In this document: piece by piece, positions 42,201-49,457 of the stretch | How the letters are laid out: each line of letters begins with the position of its first letter | How positions within the stretch are numbered: the first letter of the stretch is position 1 | DNA from: Streptomyces apricus | Lineage (GTDB): Bacteria; Actinomycetota; Actinomycetes; Streptomycetales; Streptomycetaceae | Length of the DNA: 54,869 bases | NCBI RefSeq assembly: GCF_008369065.1 | Contig: NZ_VDFC01000047.1 | Location: 366,996-421,864, forward strand | Direction: 5' to 3' | The notes under the pieces: model-generated | What the model was told of the DNA's origin: nothing | Seen by the model: the letters and a program-made list of their open reading frames with translations, nothing else | The model's database searches: none | Position numbers and translations under genes: made by a program

Positions 42201-43760
42201 CTCTTCCACGGTCAGGGTGAGGCGGTAGCCACCGGAATGCGTGATCGAACGAGGTACCCCGTCAGCGGAGTAGGCGAAGTCGATCGTGTTGCCCTTGCGA
42301 TCGGACAACCGCTCCAGCAGGCACAACCGTTCCCGTGCCACCGAGAAGTACCGACTGTGCCCGGTGGTCGGATCGTCGATCCGGTAGCCGCCGGTGTCCA
42401 GGCGCACGAGCGGCCAACGAGGGCCGGCGTCGGGCAGCACCGGGATGAGAGGCGTCTTTGGATGCGGATAGGGCAGCAGCATCCCGTCCTCGGTGACGAA
42501 GACGATTCCGTCCTTGTCGACCTCAAGGCGCTGATCGACCGTGGAGGACCAGGTCGAGCCGAACCACCAGCCGGTGCGGTAGCCGGAAGCGACCCGACGG
42601 GTGAAGGACAGGGGCAGGACGCCAGGGAGCGTGACATCCGTGTCCGTCAGGAACATCTCTCCCGTGGCCGCGTCGACCGGGTCTCCGCACCCCTTGATCT
42701 TGCTCTTGAGCCGGTTGTACGCACCTTTCGCCCCGTCGGCGAGGGCTCCCCGGGCCGATTTACCCAGGCCCCGGACACCGGCGGCCATGCCCTTCATCCC
42801 GGCCTTGAGCCCGTTCAAGCTCTTGAGTCCCTTGGCGAGTCCGCCGAGGGTGGTCAGGCCCTTCATCCCGGGTATGCAGTCCAGCGCGGCAAAAGCCACA
42901 TCCCAGAGAGATGCCTGCCCCTTCATGTATTTGTTCAGGGTGTCCGCGAGGACGACGAGAGCGGCAATGAGGACGATCGCGCCCAGGATGGGCCCGCCGA
43001 TGATCAGCGCGATGATCCCCAGGACAGCGACGACGACCTTGCAGACGGCGACGATGGTGTCCCAGTTGTCGACGAACCAGTCCCCCACCTCCTCGTACCA
43101 CTTGCGGTTCTGAATCCCGGCATCGGACGCTTCATCGAGCTTGCGCTTGGCCTCCCCGGCCGCCTCCTCGCGCATCTGACGGGCATCAGCGGCCATCTTC
43201 TTCGCGGCGTCCAGGGCGCTCTGCGCGGAGGTCACATCCGACTGGGCGGCGGTGTGCGCATCCTTCGCGCTCTGCGCGTCGCGGGTGGCGGCCCGGACCT
43301 TGGCCTCGTCGGGCTTGTCGACGTCCTTGCCACCGGTCGGGTCGTCCTTGTACTTGTCCGCCTCCTTATTGGCGCGGGTCACCCACGAATCGGCCGAGGA
43401 CAGATCGGACTGCGCCTCACGCCCCTTGGCCAGCGCCTTGTCCGCGAGGGCCTGGGCGCGCTCCAGCTTGGGCCAGTACGCCGCCAGCGCATCACCGGCC
43501 AGGTCGTAGGACTTCTTCAGCTTCTTGAGATTCTTCGGCACCCCGGAGAACTCATCCCGAAACACCTCAGCCGTCTTACCGACCATCGTCAGGACGGCAT
43601 CCTCACCCGCCATCCCCTGCACCAACCGCAACGCATCCTGCACATCATCAGCGAAATCGTGCAGGCTCTTGGCCAACGACTTCACCCGCACCGGATCCCC
43701 CGGCGTCGGATCCTTCTCCAGATCCAGCACATGCCAGTCCGTCGGCCGATACCCCGCCAC
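39240..43760 (-). CDS. RHS/YD-repeat polymorphic toxin with HNH/EndoVII-like nuclease tip, 1506 aa
   Basis: GTG 43760 (VAGYRPTDWHVLDLEKDPTPGDP) with GGGGG site. Residues ~20-230 are helical coiled coil of the WXG/LXG kind; ~235-275 are hydrophobic; then the DUF6531 start (GDPVDAATGEMFLTDTDVTLPG), dozens of YD repeats (YTYDAAGRCTARTD), and the RHS core end YDPETARYLSSDPLGL. The last ~118 residues are the variable toxin: IIQDHSAGHDFREGGVGNQG with RHYNVRP and a final HYEY, as in HNH/endonuclease VII-fold toxins. Probable type VII-like export; immunity genes follow. The upstream extension to 43874 is rejected. Confidence 0.9.
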   Translation of the reverse strand: MAGYRPTDWHVLDLEKDPTPGDPVRVKSLAKSLHDFADDVQDALRLVQGMAGEDAVLTMVGKTAEVFRDEFSGVPKNLKKLKKSYDLAGDALAAYWPKLERAQALADKALAKGREAQSDLSSADSWVTRANKEADKYKDDPTGGKDVDKPDEAKVRAATRDAQSAKDAHTAAQSDVTSAQSALDAAKKMAADARQMREEAAGEAKRKLDEASDAGIQNRKWYEEVGDWFVDNWDTIVAVCKVVVAVLGIIALIIGGPILGAIVLIAALVVLADTLNKYMKGQASLWDVAFAALDCIPGMKGLTTLGGLAKGLKSLNGLKAGMKGMAAGVRGLGKSARGALADGAKGAYNRLKSKIKGCGDPVDAATGEMFLTDTDVTLPGVLPLSFTRRVASGYRTGWWFGSTWSSTVDQRLEVDKDGIVFVTEDGMLLPYPHPKTPLIPVLPDAGPRWPLVRLDTGGYRIDDPTTGHSRYFSVARERLCLLERLSDRKGNTIDFAYSADGVPRSITHSGGYRLTLTVEEGRVTALVLAGAAQDGSDTTIKQYAYTDGNLTSVVNSSGLPLRFTYDERLRVTSWNDTNNSTYAYRYDDRDRCVAQGGEAGHVTNTFAYDGTDQAWPGCRVTTVTSPEGAASRFVINDNCQVVAEIDPLGGTTRTSYDAHHHLVSTSDELGNTTRRVNNALGQAMEVVYPDGAVVRYRFNDLNLPVSVELPDGSLWTQRFDEVGNCTAVTDPAGVTTRYAYTERGHLSTITDALGHVTVVRCDPAGLPLENTNPLGAVTAWERDAFGRPVTRTDPLGHVTRFSWTVEGLPARRVSPDGTAESWTYDGEGNCTSHTDRMGRVSRYEYTHFDLLAARTGPDGVRHVFGYDSSLRLTAVANPLGDTWNYTYDAAGNLVSETDFDGRTLTYTYDAAGRCTARTDVLEQTVRYQRDVLGRVVRKDAQGRVTTYAYDATDQLVEVDGPDATLTRQYDRAGRLIAETVNGRAMRHTYDELGRRTRRTTPSGAVSTWEFDAADNWTRLTASGRSIAFTHDAAGRELVRHIGEFATLSAVFDELGRVTTESISTAVAPEVQRRTYSYRQDGNLVGLDDKLNGTRSYELDAAGRVTAVHARDWSERYAYDEAGNQSAAVWPASHPGQESVGDRRYSGTRIERAGNTRYEHDALGRVTLRQKTRLSRKPDTWRYEWNAEDQLTAVVTPDGTCWRYHYDPLGRRTDKQRLAPDGETVVERIEFTWDDSVLCEQTTVAPELPDPVTVTWDHDGLRPISQTERITVADAPQRDVDSRFFAIVTDLIGTPTELIDESGALAWRARATLWGATAWASNSTTYTPLRFPGQYYDAETGLHYNYFRHYDPETARYLSSDPLGLEPDPNPFTYVDNPHRWTDPLGLAPKSCTDMPSHKTAPSRNAAFRMAKRDLGLPMTQQPDELRKVPMTDRTGRQIMDESGKPVMTREYVYTREDGSQVIIQDHSAGHDFREGGVGNQGRHYNVRPGDNPRTGKVPGTAQHYEY

Positions 43761-43895
43761 GCCGCAACCCCCGTCACAACTGCCCCGCACGAAACCGTAC
43801 GCACAAGCGAAGCTATCGCACGACCAAAGGCTCCTGGGCTCCTTCTCACGAGGTGAGGAGGAGCCCAGGAACACTGTGCGTACGCACTCTGCCGA

Positions 43896-44936
43896 TCAGC
43901 GGTTAACCGACTGGATCTCCTCGACGATCACGTCCTGGTCCGCTCCGAACTCGCCCGGCGGCAGGTCCTGGGGCTGGTTGACGCCCGTGCCCGTCCAGGA
44001 GATCTTCCACGTGACCGTCGCCTGGAGCTTGTACGTGCCGTCGCCCGACGAGCGCAGGTACTTCACGCCGCACGGCGGGGTCTGGTCGGACTTGCCCTTC
44101 GCGTACGCCTCGCCGATCTGCTTGCCGTTCAGCTCGCACACGCCGGACGCGGGGTACGTCGTCGCGTCCGCCGTGCCCGGCTCGATCTTCAGTGAGATCG
44201 GCTCGGCGGTGGTCGTCGCCTGGACCTGCAGCAGCGGCACGGACGCCGTCACCGATACCGGCTTGAAGTCCGCGGCGTCCAGCCAGGCCCAGGTCGGCAG
44301 GTTCACCTTGGTCGTGCCCTCGGGAGCGAGAGTCACCTCGGTGCCCGGCACCCGGATCTCCGCGTACGCGAGCTGCGCCAGCATCTCGGGGGTGATGGCG
44401 TTGTCGATCCTGGCCGGTGGGGCATCACCCGTGTCCACCCAGAACGGGGGCTCCGTGCAGTCCAGCGCGCCCGGGTCGCCTTCCCTGCCCTCGGTGACGT
44501 AGGAGTCCCAGAAGTAGCCCTTACCGGTCTTTTCCTTGTTGAAGTCCTTGTACTCGCCACCATCGACGTACTTCTTGCGCTGCTCGGCGTCCCACTCGTA
44601 CCCCGTCGAGCCCGCCTCCCAGATCGGCGTCAGATACTTCTCCAACTGCTCCGGGGTGTACTTCGGGGCGTAGTAGCAGGCAGGCGGGGTCCAGTTCGAC
44701 GCCGAGGAGGTGACCGGACCGGCCGACTTCCCGGAACCGTTCTTGGAACGGTCGAAGACCACGGCGCCGGCCGTGGCAGTCACCTTCTGGCCCTTCTGGC
44801 CCCCGTCCACCTGAGTCTCGGATCCTGTGCCGTTTCCGCCCGGCACAACGTCCGCCCAAGCGGCAGGACCACCGGCCAGTACCGTGACCGCGGCCATCAC
44901 GCTCGCGCCCACGGCGATTCGCCCTACGGCTGGCAT
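43896..44936 (-). CDS. secreted protein, cassette C, 346 aa
   Basis: MPAVGRIAVGASVMAAVTVLAGGPAAWA is a Sec signal peptide. The mature part has WTPPACYYAPKYTPEQLEKYLTP, ending with four-cysteine beta-rich sequence and EIQSVNR. A near-identical paralogue lies at 47543-48595. Start overlaps the lipoprotein stop by 13 bases, exactly as in the other cassette. I remember such genes beside T7SS-type effectors, often misnamed; the function is unknown. It precedes the RHS toxin. Confidence 0.85.
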   Translation of the reverse strand: MPAVGRIAVGASVMAAVTVLAGGPAAWADVVPGGNGTGSETQVDGGQKGQKVTATAGAVVFDRSKNGSGKSAGPVTSSASNWTPPACYYAPKYTPEQLEKYLTPIWEAGSTGYEWDAEQRKKYVDGGEYKDFNKEKTGKGYFWDSYVTEGREGDPGALDCTEPPFWVDTGDAPPARIDNAITPEMLAQLAYAEIRVPGTEVTLAPEGTTKVNLPTWAWLDAADFKPVSVTASVPLLQVQATTTAEPISLKIEPGTADATTYPASGVCELNGKQIGEAYAKGKSDQTPPCGVKYLRSSGDGTYKLQATVTWKISWTGTGVNQPQDLPPGEFGADQDVIVEEIQSVNR

Positions 44937-45583
44937 TGCGCCGCCCCCCTCGTAGAGATGATCTGGGACGTCTGCCACGTTCCTTCGCTGTTCCTCTCCA
45001 ACCTGGTGTTGTAGAGGACGTAGCTGTTCTTCGTGACAGGCGTCTTGTCGGCCTTGCCCGTCTTCTTGTCCTTGCTGAAGCCCTTGCTCTCGTCCGCACA
45101 GAAGGTGAGCAGGGCCGTGGTCTTGTTCTTGAGCGTCACGTTCCGGTCGTAGTAGCGCACTTCTCCGGTGAGTGAGGCATCGGCATCCTTGAACTGCTGG
45201 ACCCAATTAAGCGCGGCTTCGCGCGCCTTGCCCGTGTTGTAGTAGGCGAGGGCCTCTCCCTCGGGATCCGTCCCAGTGATCGCTGCGTCCACGGCACGCA
45301 TGCGCTCGGCGCTGTCGGCGAGAACCGCATCCTCGACCTCGTCCCCGGTCTTCGGCGTCTCGAAGGTCAGCTTCAGGTCCGGCGGAAGCGTGAGCTTGGG
45401 ACGGTTGGAGGAGTCCACCGGGCTGGGGGTCGGCGAAGCCGACTTCTTCGTGCCGGTGTCCGCTCCCGCGATCTTGTCGTTCGACTTGTCCCCGTCGCTG
45501 TCGCCGCCACCGCAGGCGGACAGCGTCAAGGCCGCGGCCGCGGTCAGGGTCAGCGCTGCGAGCAGAGTGGGACGGCGGTTCAC
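44924..45583 (-). CDS. lipoprotein, cassette C, 219 aa
   Basis: GTG 45583 (GGGAG site): signal with lipobox LTLSAC, then a Gly/Asp/Lys linker and an alpha+beta domain (EVRYYDRNVTLKNKTTALLTFCADESKGF). Two paralogues, at 46781-47446 and 48583-49242, share the same leader and C-terminal CADES motif. Coupled to the exported protein. Resembles NTF2-like or mce-associated small domains by eye; unassigned. Confidence 0.85.
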   Translation of the reverse strand: MNRRPTLLAALTLTAAAALTLSACGGGDSDGDKSNDKIAGADTGTKKSASPTPSPVDSSNRPKLTLPPDLKLTFETPKTGDEVEDAVLADSAERMRAVDAAITGTDPEGEALAYYNTGKAREAALNWVQQFKDADASLTGEVRYYDRNVTLKNKTTALLTFCADESKGFSKDKKTGKADKTPVTKNSYVLYNTRLERNSEGTWQTSQIISTRGAAQCQP

Positions 45584-45661
45584 AGTTGTCTCCCAGTGAA
45601 GCGAGGGGTCTACAGCGCCACCACGCTACCGAGGGGGCAGGAGACGACACCAGAGCGAACC
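45490..45661. repeat. 172-bp perfect repeat, copy 1 (lipoprotein leader and promoter)
   Basis: Identical to 49149-49320. It covers the signal-peptide codons, the ribosome site and about 78 bases upstream. A recently copied or gene-converted segment. Confidence 0.85.
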
Positions 45662-45800
45662 ATGGCAGCGGGCGGCCTCGTGGCCAAACTGGGACAGGCA
45701 CGGGACCGACCGCCCACCGACGCCGTGGACATGTTGCGTTGCAAAGACAGAAAGTGGTGGAAGATGCGGATGGACCGTGATCGCCGAGCTCCCCTACCGA

Positions 45801-45851
45801 TCAACAGCTGATCGACGCGATCTCCTGGACGATCGCGTCCTGGTCCGCTCC
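45801..45851 (-). pseudogene. 51-bp remnant of secreted-protein C-terminus (cassette B)
   Basis: Reverse strand reads about GADQDAIVQEIASISC and stop, against GADQDVIVEEIQSVNR in both intact paralogues, with the stop at the matching place. All that remains of the exported partner of the middle lipoprotein. Confidence 0.6.
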
Positions 45852-45916
45852 ACCAGCAATGTGCCGGCCGGATGCGCCACGCAAAGCGGCGACGCCGGCC
45901 AGGGCATCCTCAGTCG

Positions 45917-46465
45917 TCACCGACGCCCGCCGAACTCCCAGTTGTGCACCTCGATGTCGGCGTACCGGTCCGGGGTCAGGAGGGCGCGTGCCGTGTCCGG
46001 GTCCTGCGCCTGGACCAATGCCGCCGTGCCCAGCCAGGTGGCGCCGTCATCCGACAGCAGTGGCCCATAGGCGATCAGATCGTCCCGATCGGGCGGCACC
46101 GCGTTGTCAGCGGCCTGCCCCGTACCGAGGCCGAGCACCAGATACCGGCTGCCACCGGTCCGGCCGCCGGGGAAGTCCCACATGGTGCGCCCCATTATGT
46201 TGTGCCAGCGTCGCAGCAGCACGTCCCGGTAGACGCCGGCCTGGTAGTTCGGCTCGTCGAAGGCGAACCTGCGGGCGGCGGCGGGGTCGGGCAGATCGAC
46301 GATGTGCACGCTGCCGGTGGGTGTGTCACCGTCGGCGGCGAGGGTCGGGCCCCGGGCGATCATTTCTTTCGCGTACTGGTCCATGTATGCCCAGTGCTTT
46401 TCCAGCAGCTCGTAGCGCAGCGACAGGGAGCCGGGCCGGTCGCGGTGGTAGCAGAGGAACTCCAT
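45917..46465 (-). CDS. YciI-like protein, 182 aa
   Basis: MEFLCYHRDRPGSLSLRYELLEKHWAYMDQYAKEMIARGPTLAADGD begins the ferredoxin-like YciI fold with the conserved HW-H/D pattern; a second half YLVLGLGTGQAADN continues the domain. The function is unclear (possible small enzyme). It occupies the place where the exported protein of cassette B should be. Confidence 0.85.
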   Translation of the reverse strand: MEFLCYHRDRPGSLSLRYELLEKHWAYMDQYAKEMIARGPTLAADGDTPTGSVHIVDLPDPAAARRFAFDEPNYQAGVYRDVLLRRWHNIMGRTMWDFPGGRTGGSRYLVLGLGTGQAADNAVPPDRDDLIAYGPLLSDDGATWLGTAALVQAQDPDTARALLTPDRYADIEVHNWEFGGRR

Positions 46466-46780
46466 GCTCCAGAGTCTCTTCACAGGGACGGCCCGGTCGA
46501 GCGGGTTTCATGAGGGTGGCGACCCGGGCAACCCGAGCGGCGTGGGCCACCACGAAGGCGAGGACGAGCCGCGTCGCCGGGACGGCGTCCGCCGCGACGG
46601 GCCGGTCGACCTGCTCAGGACCGAGCGGTTGCAGCAGCGCGTACTCGTACGGCCTGATGCTGATGCGCCTGGCAGGACGGCGGAAAGTACGGCCGTTTCG
46701 CTTGGCCACGACTGTGCCCGGCAGCGCGGAGAACCGAACAGTCATAGCCTCGCCCAGGGCCACCGAACGACTCTTCCCGT
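46466..46780. other. gene-poor stretch between YciI and lipoprotein B
   Basis: On the minus strand an ATG at 46745 opens a frame (MTVRFSALPGTVVAKRNGRT) that overlaps the YciI gene and has no recognisable family. I regard it as doubtful; otherwise nothing is seen. Confidence 0.3.
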
Positions 46781-47446
46781 CTATTCAGCGCACGTCTTGT
46801 CCCCTCGCTTCGAGATCAGAGCCGCGGTCTGCCACACGCCTTTCCCGCTCTTCTCCAGACGTGTGTTGTAGAGCACGTACGGGCTTTCGTCTGAAGGAGT
46901 CCTGTCGACCTTGCCGGTCTCGCGGTTCTTGTTGAACCCCCTGCTCTCGTCCGCGCAGTAGACGACTGTCGCCGTAGTGGCGCCGGACAGGGTGACCTTC
47001 GGGTCGTAGTAGCGGGTGGTCCCGGTGAACGAGAGATTGGCGTCCTTGTACTCCTGAACCCACTCCACCGCGCCGTTCAACGCCTTGTCCCGGTAATAGA
47101 ACGGCAGGCCGGGAGCGCCCGTGTCGCCTCGGACGATGGCGTCGTTCGTCGCGTCGATGCGCTCCGCGGTGTCCGCCAGAACGGTGTCCTCCACGTCGTC
47201 GCCGGTCTTCCAGTCCTCGTACTCGTCGACGATGTCCGACGGCAGATTGATCTCCGGGCGCCCGACTGCGACCTCCTCCGACACAGTCGGCGAAGCCGAC
47301 TTCTTCGCGTCGGTGTCGTTGTTCGCGCCCGCGATCTTGTCGTTCGACTTCCCCCCGCCGCTGTCACCACCACCACAGGCGGACAGCGTCAAGGCCGCAG
47401 CGGCTGTCAGGGAGAGCGCTGCGAGCAGAGTGGGACGGCGGTTCAC
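46781..47446 (-). CDS. lipoprotein, cassette B, 221 aa
   Basis: Same signal and lipobox as its two paralogues (MNRRPTLLAALSLTAAAALT, LTLSAC). The mature region diverges (ETNLPSD-like linker, TTRYYDPKVTLSGATTATVVYCADESRGF). The partner exported gene is lost. Its leader is a more diverged version of the upstream repeat of copies A and C. Confidence 0.85.
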   Translation of the reverse strand: MNRRPTLLAALSLTAAAALTLSACGGGDSGGGKSNDKIAGANNDTDAKKSASPTVSEEVAVGRPEINLPSDIVDEYEDWKTGDDVEDTVLADTAERIDATNDAIVRGDTGAPGLPFYYRDKALNGAVEWVQEYKDANLSFTGTTRYYDPKVTLSGATTATVVYCADESRGFNKNRETGKVDRTPSDESPYVLYNTRLEKSGKGVWQTAALISKRGDKTCAE

Positions 47447-47542
47447 AGTTGTCTCCCGGTGGAGCGAGGGGTCTTCAGCTTCACCACGCTACCGAGGGGG
47501 CGAGAGGGCAATGCCTGCCCGCCCCCGCTCAGCGATTGCCGG

Positions 47543-48595
47543 TCAGCGGTTGACCGACTGGATCTCCTCGACGATCACGTCCTGGTCCGCTCCGAACTCG
47601 CCCGGCGGCAGGTCCTGGGGCTGGTTGACGCCCGTGCCCGTCCAGGAGATCTTCCACGTGACCGTCGCCTGGAGCTGGTAGGAGCCGTCGCCCGACGAGC
47701 GCAGGTACTTCACGCCGCACGGCGGGGTCTGGTCCGACTTACCCTTCGCGTACGCCTCGCCGATCTGCTTGCCGTTCAGCTCGCACACGCCGGACGCGGG
47801 GTACGTCGTGGCGTCCGCCGTACCCGGCTCGATCTTCAGCGAGATCGGCTCCGCCGTGGTCGTCGCCTGGATGCCGATCGCCGGTACGGATGCCGTGACG
47901 GAGACCGGCTTGAAGTCCGCGGCGTCTAGCCAGGCCCAGGTCGGCAGGTTCACCTTGGTCGTGCCCTCGGGAGCGAGAGTCACCTCGGTGCCCGGCACCC
48001 GGATCTCCGCGTACGCGAGTTGGGCGAGCATCTCCGGGGTGATGGCGTTCTCGATCTCGGGTGGCGGGGCGTCACCGGTGTCCACCCAGAACGGCTGCTC
48101 CGTGCACTTGTCCCAGCCGGGCGGGAAGCTGTCGTTGACGTACGAGTCCCAGAAGTAGCCCTTACCGGTCTTGTCCTTGTTGAAGTCCTTGTACGGGGCG
48201 CCGTCGACGTATCTCTCGCGCTGCGTCGCGTCCCACTCGTATCCCGTCGAGCCCGCCTCCCAGATCGGCGTCAGGTACTTCTCCAGCTGCTCCGGGGTGT
48301 ACTTCGGGGCGTACCAGCAGGCGGGCGGGGTCCAGTTCGTGGTGGGCCGCACGGCTCCGACGGAACTGCCGCTGCCGTTCTTCGAACGGTCGTAGACGAT
48401 CTTGCCGCTTGCGACGGAGCTGATGGTGTCGCCGTTGACATCGCCCGAGGGTCCGTTGCCGGAGTCACCGCCGAACGAGTCGTCGCCGCCTGGCGGGATC
48501 GGTTCGGCGTTCGCGGAGGGAAGTGAGATCGTGCAGAGGGCGCCCGCCACCACCACGGCCCCTGCCAGGCGGAGGAGTCGACTCATGGCTGGCAC
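47543..48595 (-). CDS. secreted protein, cassette A, 350 aa
   Basis: GTG 48595 (GAGGAG site; ATG 48586 possible) gives a signal peptide MSRLLRLAGAVVVAGALCTI with cleavage near ANA-EP. The mature body equals cassette C from WTPPAC onward, and the final ~200 residues are almost identical, down to DNA level. 13-base overlap with the lipoprotein stop. Confidence 0.85.
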   Translation of the reverse strand: MPAMSRLLRLAGAVVVAGALCTISLPSANAEPIPPGGDDSFGGDSGNGPSGDVNGDTISSVASGKIVYDRSKNGSGSSVGAVRPTTNWTPPACWYAPKYTPEQLEKYLTPIWEAGSTGYEWDATQRERYVDGAPYKDFNKDKTGKGYFWDSYVNDSFPPGWDKCTEQPFWVDTGDAPPPEIENAITPEMLAQLAYAEIRVPGTEVTLAPEGTTKVNLPTWAWLDAADFKPVSVTASVPAIGIQATTTAEPISLKIEPGTADATTYPASGVCELNGKQIGEAYAKGKSDQTPPCGVKYLRSSGDGSYQLQATVTWKISWTGTGVNQPQDLPPGEFGADQDVIVEEIQSVNR

Positions 48596-49242
48596 CTGTC
48601 AGCTCCTCGCGTGGAGGAAATCTTCATGAGTTCCCAGACTCCTTCGTCGTTCTTCTCCACCTGAGCGCCGTAGGCGACGTAACTCTTCTTGGTGACCTCG
48701 GTCTTCTTGATCTCTCCGGTCTTGACGACCTTGCTGAACGCCTTGCTCTCGTCCGCGCAATAGCTGAGCGAGGCCGCGTTCTTGGAGTTCACCGTGACCT
48801 GGCGGTCGAAGTAACGCACGCTCCCGGTGACCGTCCAACCGGCGTCCGAGAACGCCTTCACCCACTTCTGAGCGGCTACGGCGCCCTCGCCCTCCGTGTA
48901 GAACTCCAAGGCCGGCAGCCGCGGGTCCTGGGCGATGATGGCCGCGTCGAGGGCGCGGACGAGTTCGGCGTTGTCCTTCAGGATCGCGTCCTTGACGGCG
49001 TCCTCGGATCCGTCCGGGGTGAAGCTGTGCTTGAAGTCCGACGGCAGGTCGATCGTCGGGCGCTTCGCGACAGCCTCTTCCGACGCGGTCGGTGAGGCCG
49101 ACTTCTTCGTGTCTGTGTCCGCTCCTGCAATCTTGTCGTTCGCCTTGCCCCCGTCGCTGTCGCCGCCACCGCAGGCGGACAGCGTCAAGGCCGCGGCCGC
49201 GGTCAGGGTCAGCGCTGCGAGCAGAGTGGGACGGCGGTTCAC
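48583..49242 (-). CDS. lipoprotein, cassette A, 219 aa
   Basis: GTG 49242; identical signal/lipobox codons to cassette C. Mature domain: SVRYFDRQVTVNSKNAASLSYCADESKAF. First gene of the cassette array. The promoter should lie within the repeated 49243-49320 segment. Confidence 0.85.
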   Translation of the reverse strand: MNRRPTLLAALTLTAAAALTLSACGGGDSDGGKANDKIAGADTDTKKSASPTASEEAVAKRPTIDLPSDFKHSFTPDGSEDAVKDAILKDNAELVRALDAAIIAQDPRLPALEFYTEGEGAVAAQKWVKAFSDAGWTVTGSVRYFDRQVTVNSKNAASLSYCADESKAFSKVVKTGEIKKTEVTKKSYVAYGAQVEKNDEGVWELMKISSTRGADRCQP

Positions 49243-49320
49243 AGTTGTCTCCCAGTGAAGCGAGGGGTCTACAGCGCCACCACGCTACCGAGGGGGCAGG
49301 AGACGACACCAGAGCGAACC
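49149..49320. repeat. 172-bp perfect repeat, copy 2
   Basis: Identical to 45490-45661, 3659 bases apart; homology continues imperfectly for ~40 bases upstream (GGCGGCCTCGTGGCCAAACT shared). Confidence 0.85.
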
Positions 49321-49457
49321 GTGCCCACGGGCGGCCTCGTGGCCAAACTGGGACAGGCGTGGGACGGGACACCCGGGTCCGGTCAGGGGCCCGCACGACG
49401 CGTGGGCCGGGCTTCCGCCCGGCCCACGCACACGCAAACAGACGACCGTCGCCCGTC

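Noticed and set aside
46326..46745. 139-aa open frame before the YciI gene
   Set aside because: Overlaps the YciI gene by 140 bases, Arg/Pro-rich, no family; kept only as an uncertain region.
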